Shown here piece by piece: positions 28,487-33,888 of a stretch of DNA of 64,000 bases (positions are counted from its first letter, which is position 1; each line of letters opens with the position of its first letter). The stretch spans positions 61,693-125,692 of the forward strand of contig NZ_JAMZNK010000014.1 of NCBI RefSeq assembly GCF_027980145.1. The letters run 5' to 3'. A model generated the notes under the pieces. It searched no databases and was not told the origin of the DNA. It saw nothing but the letters and a program-made list of their open reading frames with translations. The position numbers and the translations under genes were made by a program. The stretch comes from Flavobacterium azizsancarii. Its GTDB lineage: Bacteria > Bacteroidota > Bacteroidia > Flavobacteriales > Flavobacteriaceae.

Positions 28487-28936
28487 TTAGATTTTTACTT
28501 TAATAACAATTTTTTTGATTGTTCCTTCGCCTATCATGGCAGCATGAACATCATCGGGAAATAAAATGGCAAACTGTTTTTCCTGTAACTCAAAAAACAT
28601 ATCAGGTTTGTCGTAAAAAAAACGAACATCTCTTTTGTCGCTGTAATCCCCGTTGGGACTGATACATTTTTCTCTAGGTTTCCAGGCAAAAGTTTCCGGT
28701 CCTATTATCGAAATCTGAATGTCAATATTTTTATCATGACATTCAAAACCCTTTATGCTTTCTTCCTTAGTTGCGCCTTCGCCAACAATTACAATTACTT
28801 TTAATCCTTCTGCAATTTCAAAAGCTCCTTCTTCGAGAGTACTAATATCAGTTTGCTGAACATAATCAAATGCTTTTTTGAAATTAGGATGAAGGCTGAA
28901 ATATTTTGCAGCGTTTTGTAATGAATCTACAATCAT
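28487..28936 (-). CDS. YhcH/YjgK/YiaL (DUF386) family cupin
   Basis: A 149-residue cytoplasmic double-stranded beta-helix protein of the YhcH/TabA family. Visible hallmarks are the metal-site candidates ECHDKNIDIQ (about 75-84) and FPDDVHAAMI (about 128-137), plus GEGATKEES. Relatives occur in sialate and uronate catabolic clusters and biofilm regulation; a sugar-epimerase or anomer-handling role has been proposed but is not firm. It is the first gene of the operon leading into the aldolase, and its promoter region faces the LacI-type gene. Confidence 0.88.
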   Translation of the reverse strand: MIVDSLQNAAKYFSLHPNFKKAFDYVQQTDISTLEEGAFEIAEGLKVIVIVGEGATKEESIKGFECHDKNIDIQISIIGPETFAWKPREKCISPNGDYSDKRDVRFFYDKPDMFFELQEKQFAILFPDDVHAAMIGEGTIKKIVIKVKI

Positions 28937-29340
28937 TTTATTTGGTTTTATGTTTTTATTCTTTTGTGTTTTTTATGCGCTAAAATTTGTTTTTATCTTA
29001 TAAATCTGTCGGGATAATGATCCTCTGAAATTACTTTGTCTTCAATTAAAAATATTTAAGTATTACTTTATATAATGTATGTCAACTATCTGGTGTTTAA
29101 ATATAATAAGGCATAATGTTAGTACGATTCAAAAATTAAATCATTTTCGTTTTTATAGTACTGAGAATGTTTGTTTTGTAATTTTATTTTACTTATATAA
29201 TCTCTTTATATAAGTAGTTTCAACTCGCTGTTAAATAACTGTTTGATTTGTGTTTCTGTACTATTTATTGCTTTCTTGTTTTTATTTCAAATGCATATAA
29301 ATCCCTCAAAAGCGAAAAACTAAATAATTTTTCTTTTAAG

Positions 29341-29382
29341 TTGTGATTTTTTAGCACACATGTGTATATTTGCGTGTACGCA
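29341..29382 (+). promoter_or_regulatory. Putative lacI promoter with two overlapping palindromic operators
   Basis: TTG at 29341-29343, a 21-base spacer and TATATTTG at 29365-29372 fit the Flavobacterium promoter pattern (TTG, 17-23, TAnnTTTG). Immediately before and overlapping the -7 box is the perfect palindrome ACACATGTGT (29356-29365); immediately after and overlapping it is TGCGT-GT-ACGCA (29371-29382). Their centres are 16 bases apart. This layout suits repression by a LacI-type dimer or tetramer. The rest of 28937-29340 is AT-rich, and I find no gene and no clear minus-strand promoter in it. Confidence 0.55.
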
Positions 29383-29426
29383 CACGGGCTTTTACAAATG
29401 TATATAAAAAGTTAGGTAAAACAACT

Positions 29427-29434
29427 TATATTTG
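29427..29434 (+). promoter_or_regulatory. Second -7-like box before the LacI-type gene
   Basis: TATATTTG again matches TAnnTTTG, 63 bases before the proposed start. No convincing TTG lies 17-23 bases upstream, so it is weaker than the site at 29341-29372. Confidence 0.3.
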
Positions 29435-29496
29435 ATAAAAAAAATAATAATTTCGAGAGGTTTAAAGAATCATTTAACTTAAAAATAATCAATATC

Positions 29497-30522
29497 ATAA
29501 CGATAAAAAAAATTGCCGAACTTGCTAAGGTTTCTCCGGGAACAGTTGACAGAATTATCCATAATCGCGGGCAGGTTGCTCAGGAAAATGTAGATAAGGT
29601 AAATGCTATTATAGAAGAATACGGTTACAAACGAAATATCCTGGCAAGCAATCTTGCGTTGAACAAAAAGTTTCATTTTGCAGTATTTCTACCGCAATAT
29701 GAAAATCTGGAATATTGGAAAAGTCAAATTGCAGGAATAGAAAAAGCCGCAATTGAATTTAGTAAATTTGGAGTTGTACTGGATTATTTCTTTTATGATT
29801 TTAATATTGTTTCGTTTAAGGAGTCTGTTCTCAAAGTATTAGAATTTGAATGCGACGGATTATTGTTTGCGCCTATTTTTTATGAAGAATCGGTTCGTTT
29901 TCTAAAGGAATATGAAAAGAAAAATATTCCGGTTGTCATGATCGATTCGAATATTTCTAATAATGATGAACATGCCTATGTTGGTCAGGATGCTTTTCAG
30001 AGTGGTTATCTGGCGGGAAGACTTATTAGTTTTGCGGTAAAGAATGAAAGGCAAATTTTGATTTTTAAAATTACCAGAGAAATAGAAAGTACTTCAGTCT
30101 ATTTGCAGCGCATTGATGGGTTTTATTCGTTTTTTAAGGATCACGAAGAACTTCAAAATTTTAAATTCTCAGAAGTTACCATAAAAGATTCCGGAATCGA
30201 TCAATTGAATCTGGAAATGTTTTCCGGAATAAATAGCGTTTTTGTTCCTAATTCGCGGGCATATATTGTCGCCAGATTTTTAGAACAAAATAACATAAAA
30301 GGCGTCCGGATTATTGGTTATGATTTATTAATAGAGAATATTGAATATCTTAATAAAGGTGTAATTGATTTCTTAATTAATCAACGACCGGAAGAGCAGG
30401 GGTATATGGGAATTAATCATTTGTATAAAAAATTGGTCTTGCAGGAAGCTGTAGACAATACACATTATATTCCGCTGGAAATTATTTTGAAAGAGAATTA
30501 TTTTCCTGCGCGAAAATCTTAA
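29497..30522 (+). CDS. LacI-family regulator without a canonical start codon
   Basis: The LacI helix-turn-helix reads TIKKIAELAKVSPGTVDR then IIHNRGQVAQENVDKV, directly followed by a periplasmic-binding-protein-like effector domain (about 55-341). The frame opens at a TAG (29413) and contains no ATG, GTG or TTG before or within the helix-turn-helix. The expected Met before TIKKIAEL is ATA at 29497. Starting there gives 341 residues, the normal length. The first TTG (29659) would delete the DNA-binding domain. Either a non-canonical start is used, or the gene has lost its start by mutation or base-calling error. It is divergent from the YhcH-eda-SDR-uxuA genes, whose repressor it is likely to be. 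Confidence 0.75.
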   Translation: MTIKKIAELAKVSPGTVDRIIHNRGQVAQENVDKVNAIIEEYGYKRNILASNLALNKKFHFAVFLPQYENLEYWKSQIAGIEKAAIEFSKFGVVLDYFFYDFNIVSFKESVLKVLEFECDGLLFAPIFYEESVRFLKEYEKKNIPVVMIDSNISNNDEHAYVGQDAFQSGYLAGRLISFAVKNERQILIFKITREIESTSVYLQRIDGFYSFFKDHEELQNFKFSEVTIKDSGIDQLNLEMFSGINSVFVPNSRAYIVARFLEQNNIKGVRIIGYDLLIENIEYLNKGVIDFLINQRPEEQGYMGINHLYKKLVLQEAVDNTHYIPLEIILKENYFPARKS

Positions 30523-30528
30523 TAGTTG

Positions 30529-30805
30529 GCCTACGGATTTGACGGATTTGCGCGGATTTTTTATCATTATTATAATAGTAAACCCGACAGGTTTTTAAAC
30601 CTGTCGGGTTTGTTTGTTTAGATTTACACGTAAAGTTTATCATTTCTAGGAACTAGAAATCGCACTAGAAATTCGACAAAGATTGATCCGTTTCTTTGTC
30701 AAATTTCTAGTGCGATCCTTCCTTTGTCAAGATGACAAGATGATTGAGTACAAAAAATAAAAACCAGCGAAAATCCGTTCAAATCCGTCTAATCCGCGGG
30801 TAATA
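30529..30805. repeat. Three-layer nested repeat between lacI and the DUF4861 gene
   Basis: Outer: ACGGATTTGACGGATTTGCG (30534-30553) against AATCCGTTCAAATCCGTCTAATCCGCGG (about 30773-30800). Next to the left arm: the hairpin AAACCCGACAGGTTT / AAACCTGTCGGGTTT (30580-30611). Centre: a family 1 relative with arms 30661-30681 (CGCACTAGAAATTCG...) and 30694-30714, ending GTCAAGATGACAAGATGA. The gap contains no gene. Confidence 0.7.
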
Positions 30806-30810
30806 AGAAT

Positions 30811-31980
30811 CTATTTCTTCACCTTAACAATCAACGGACTATTTATCTTCTGAGCAAACGAACTTAAATAATTTTCCCATTCTTGTTTCGTTTGAAACGG
30901 GCTTCCTTTTTTCCATCCAAAACCAACATAGTAAAGTGCTTTATTATTTTTTACCTGAATATTTCCGTATAGATTACTCAAGTCTTTTTCGTTTGTAATG
31001 TGATTATCAAAACTCGTCAAAGTATTTTTTGGCGCCACGATTCCCATACCAATTTCCGAATCATCGATTGGTTCCCAATAGCTTAACCAGCCTTCTTTTA
31101 TATTGGTTCCAATTGTTCCTTTTTTATCGTGAAGCGTTATTCCGGCGGCAATAGATTTTGTTCCTGTAATGTTGATTTCAAAACGGGAAAGATAACTTCC
31201 GTAGTCCAGACTGATAAGTTTTGATTCGGTTATTTTGTTTCCTTTTGCATCCCAATCGGCATAAGTCAGGATAAAACTCGTTCTGATAGGTCCTGTGGTG
31301 ATGGTTTTCCAATTGGTAAAATTCTTAGAGAAATAGTATTTATCATCGACTTTTACGGCAATTCCACCCACACCACGGCTGTCGCCTACATGAAAATTAT
31401 CTAAACCTTCACCGGTATCTTTATGGTAAGTTCCGGTTCCGTTAGTTGCTTTTTCGTACCATTTATTGATAATTGGGTATTCGACTCTTTTTAGCCAGGC
31501 ATCGATTCCGCTCGTTAAAGTTCCTCCGGCAACCTTGTCTTCGACCATTTTTTGCGCTACAGGCCCGTAAGTTCTAAAGGCAACTTTATTATTTTCCCAG
31601 GCATAATCGTCCGTGCGTTCCGGAACAAATCTCGAATAACAACTAATTGTTGTTTCTTTTGATGGATTTTCGGTAACTAGAACCTGAAAATCTTTATTTG
31701 AGGATGCTTTTATTTTGGGCTGAAAGAGTAATACATCCATTGTTCCGTCGCCATCAATGTCTACAGTTTGTGTCGTTATAAATGCATTCGTTCCAATCTC
31801 TTTTATTGCATAATTTTCGAGTTTGACAGAAGCGGGTAATCCCAGCGATTTTTTAGATAATTCTATTGTTTCGAATTCACGATCTATAGGAAGAGAGTTC
31901 GTTACGGTAATGATTTTATTTTGTGAATGCATGGCAAAACTGCTGGCCAGGATTGCGGTAAGTAAAATATGTTTTTTCAA
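30811..31980 (-). CDS. DUF4861 family secreted protein
   Basis: A 389-residue protein with a signal peptide (ending SFAMHSQ). The body resembles DUF4861 proteins found in polysaccharide loci of Bacteroidota: an early FDxDGDG-like VDIDGDGTMDVLLF segment, RFVPERTDDYAWENNKVAFRTYGP, DTGEGLDNFHVGDSRGVGG and GWLSYWEPIDDSEIGMG towards the C-terminus. It is probably a beta-sandwich carbohydrate-active or carbohydrate-binding protein; catalytic residues cannot be assigned. It lies just beyond the lacI-type gene of the uronate cluster and faces the same way as the PUL genes, so it may serve the same substrate. Confidence 0.7.
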   Translation of the reverse strand: MKKHILLTAILASSFAMHSQNKIITVTNSLPIDREFETIELSKKSLGLPASVKLENYAIKEIGTNAFITTQTVDIDGDGTMDVLLFQPKIKASSNKDFQVLVTENPSKETTISCYSRFVPERTDDYAWENNKVAFRTYGPVAQKMVEDKVAGGTLTSGIDAWLKRVEYPIINKWYEKATNGTGTYHKDTGEGLDNFHVGDSRGVGGIAVKVDDKYYFSKNFTNWKTITTGPIRTSFILTYADWDAKGNKITESKLISLDYGSYLSRFEINITGTKSIAAGITLHDKKGTIGTNIKEGWLSYWEPIDDSEIGMGIVAPKNTLTSFDNHITNEKDLSNLYGNIQVKNNKALYYVGFGWKKGSPFQTKQEWENYLSSFAQKINSPLIVKVKK

Positions 31981-32142
31981 AATAATACTGTTTTAGTTTT
32001 GATTTCTATGACATTTATGAATTTTTAAATTTACAAATCAAATTTTAAACTGAAGTACATAAAAGGTATAAATATGTACAGAAATCTGAGAACGAATGTA
32101 TTGTTGGTTATCTTTACAAGATCAATTCTAATAGCTCTCCAG

Positions 32143-32619
32143 ATGAAACAAAGTGCCGGAATCCTTCTTTATAAATTCACAGATAAGACAATATTCTTTT
32201 TGCTGGTTCATCCTGGTGGTCCATTTTGGAAGAATAAAGATTTGGAAAGCTGGTCGATTCCTAAAGGAGAATTTACAAGTGATGAAGATCCGCTTGAAGG
32301 TGCAAAGAGAGAATTTCAGGAAGAAACCGGTTTTGAATTGGAAGTTGACTCAGAAGCTGATTTTATTGCGCTTCATCCTGTAAAACTCAAATCTGGCAAA
32401 ACAATTTTTGCATGGGCATTAGAATTCGATATTGATGTGACGTTGGTAAAAAGTAATGAATTCGAAATGGAATGGCCGCCCAAGTCTGGAAAACTACAAT
32501 CGTTTCCTGAAATTGACAAAGCCGAATGGTTTCAAACCGAAAACGCTTTGAAAAAGATAAATCCTGCACAGGCTGATTTTATTGTTCAGATAATTTCAAA
32601 AATCAGCTCTTCTCTGTAA
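32143..32619 (+). CDS. Nudix hydrolase
   Basis: A 158-residue protein when started at the ATG at 32143 (MKQSAGILLYKF), which aligns with the usual beginning of this Nudix subgroup. An upstream in-frame ATG at 32074 would add 23 residues of unrelated hydrophobic sequence. The Nudix box (GX5EX7REUXEEXGU) is complete: GEFTSDEDPLEGAKREFQEE then TGF (about residues 47-69). HPGGPFWKNKD and SWSIPKGEF place it with Ap4A-type or DATP-type pyrophosphohydrolases. Cytoplasmic housecleaning of nucleotides is likely. It is divergent from the DUF4861 gene and 80 bases before a HAD gene. Confidence 0.88.
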   Translation: MKQSAGILLYKFTDKTIFFLLVHPGGPFWKNKDLESWSIPKGEFTSDEDPLEGAKREFQEETGFELEVDSEADFIALHPVKLKSGKTIFAWALEFDIDVTLVKSNEFEMEWPPKSGKLQSFPEIDKAEWFQTENALKKINPAQADFIVQIISKISSSL

Positions 32620-32698
32620 AAGATGCATTGGCTTAAAGAATAATTTTGTAATTTACATTTCCGGTCAAAACGGATCATTAAAAATGTAAATAAAGAAT

Positions 32699-33331
32699 AT
32701 GGAAGTTAAGTGTATTATTTTCGATTGTGATGGAGTTCTTGTAGATACTGAAAAAATTGGTAACGGAATTTTACTTTCAATGGCAGCACAATATGGTTTT
32801 GAAATGAAATTAGAAGATGCCTATCGTGACTTTAACGGTAGAAATTTAAAAGAATGTTTTTCGCATATTGAAACCGCAATTGGCAAAAATCTTCCCGATA
32901 GTTTTGAGCGTGAGTATCGTGAAAAAAGTTTTGAAGCTTTCAAAACACAAGTTAAACCGATGGAGGGTATCGTTGAATTTCTGAATAAATTGAAAATCCC
33001 ATATTGTGTTGCCTCGAGTGGTCCTGTCGATAAAATTCGTTTAAATCTTGAAGTAGCAGGTTTGTTGGATAAATTCGAGGATAAAATATTCAGTTCGTAC
33101 CAAATTAAAAGCTGGAAACCGGAACCCGGGATTTTTCTTCATGCTGCAAAAGAAATGGGTTTTGAGGTTAAGGATTGTATTGTAATAGAAGACAGCAAAG
33201 CCGGAGTGATAGCCGGAATTCAAGGCGGATTCAAAGTCTATGGTTTTGCAAATGGATTCAATAACGAAGACTTAGAAAAAGAAGGAGCAGAGCTTTTTAG
33301 TAGTTATGAGGAGTTAGCTGAGATTATTTAG
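32699..33331 (+). CDS. HAD-superfamily phosphatase, beta-phosphoglucomutase-like
   Basis: A 210-residue cytoplasmic protein with all four HAD motifs: FDCDGVLVDTE (about 8-18; Asp nucleophile and Asp acid/base), CVASSGPVDKI (motif II Ser), SWKPEPGIF (motif III Lys) and VIEDSKAGVIAG (motif IV acidic pair). The alpha-helical cap between motifs I and II is of the C1 type, as in beta-phosphoglucomutases and 2-deoxyglucose-6-phosphatases. The substrate is probably a small sugar phosphate. It follows the Nudix gene in the same direction and may be co-transcribed. A palindromic repeat begins 49 bases after its stop. Confidence 0.9.
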   Translation: MEVKCIIFDCDGVLVDTEKIGNGILLSMAAQYGFEMKLEDAYRDFNGRNLKECFSHIETAIGKNLPDSFEREYREKSFEAFKTQVKPMEGIVEFLNKLKIPYCVASSGPVDKIRLNLEVAGLLDKFEDKIFSSYQIKSWKPEPGIFLHAAKEMGFEVKDCIVIEDSKAGVIAGIQGGFKVYGFANGFNNEDLEKEGAELFSSYEELAEII

Positions 33332-33379
33332 TTTTCAGTCTTTTTGTTTGTTATAATGAGAGATTTACGCAGTACGGGT

Positions 33380-33412
33380 AAACCCGACAGGTTTTAAAAA
33401 CCTGTCGGGTTT
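33380..33412. repeat. CCCGACAGG palindrome (family 4)
   Basis: Perfect inverted repeat AAACCCGACAGGTTTT / AAAACCTGTCGGGTTT with a one-base centre. The same palindrome occurs at 30580-30611. Here it could act as a terminator for the HAD gene, but the T run is short. Confidence 0.75.
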
Positions 33413-33477
33413 GATATTTGTTCAGGTTAGGTTCAAAGATGATTTAGTCTCAAATTTTAGTTCGATATTTTAATATA

Positions 33478-33504
33478 CCTAACAGGTTTTGCAAACTTGT
33501 TAGG
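33478..33504. repeat. CCTAACAGG palindrome
   Basis: CCTAACAGGTTTTGC followed by AAACTTGTTAGG forms a stem similar in plan to the CCCGACAGG palindrome. A degenerate copy follows at 33521-33543 (CCTAACAGTTTTTAAAAACCTG). Confidence 0.55.
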
Positions 33505-33571
33505 ATACGCGTAACAATTACCTAACAGTTTTTAAAAACCTGAGATTTGACATTTGTTTAAGGTTCATGCT

Positions 33572-33604
33572 AGCTTTGTCAAAGTTCAAAACTTTGACAA
33601 AGCT
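33572..33604. repeat. AGCTTTGTCAAAGTT perfect hairpin
   Basis: A 15-bp perfect stem (33572-33586 with 33590-33604) and three-base loop, followed by TTTTGTCTTTT. It is the third strong hairpin within 230 bases after the HAD gene; the 557-base gap 33332-33888 contains no gene. Confidence 0.7.
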
Positions 33605-33810
33605 TTTGTCTTTTAATAAAATCAAATTGCTACATTATCTAATTATTTTTATACTCTTTTTCTCATTGTCAAAATCTCTAATTTTAATGTAATTTGTTAC
33701 ATTAAAATAAAATTTTATATATTTGATTGTAGCGATTCATTTTTTTTAATGCTTTTAATTATCAAATTATAATTTTAAAAGTATTGTTTAAATTGTTTCT
33801 CTATGCTTAG

Positions 33811-33840
33811 AAATGCCTTTTCCCAAAAGGGGCATTTTTA
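33811..33840 (+). promoter_or_regulatory. Leader hairpin with T run before the membrane regulator
   Basis: AAATGCC / GGCATTT stem with CTTTTCCC... in between, followed by TTT, 49 bases before the ATG at 33889. This terminator-like shape sits in the presumed 5' leader and could attenuate the regulator, or end incoming transcription. Confidence 0.45.
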
Positions 33841-33888
33841 AGATTGTAGTTGTCAAAAGCTACAACTAACCTACAGACAGAAACAAAA

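Noticed and set aside
28937..29340. Search for a minus-strand promoter of the YhcH-eda-SDR-uxuA unit
   Set aside because: No TAnnTTTG with a correctly placed TTG was found on the minus strand, so none is reported.
32074..32142. Upstream extension of the Nudix protein
   Set aside because: Adds 23 residues not typical of the family; MKQSAGILLYKF at 32143 is the normal start.
33380..33604. Possible CRISPR-like array
   Set aside because: The palindromes differ from one another and spacing is irregular; no cas genes in the window.
33850..33888. TTG start for the membrane regulator
   Set aside because: The ATG at 33889 is directly followed by a standard signal peptide.
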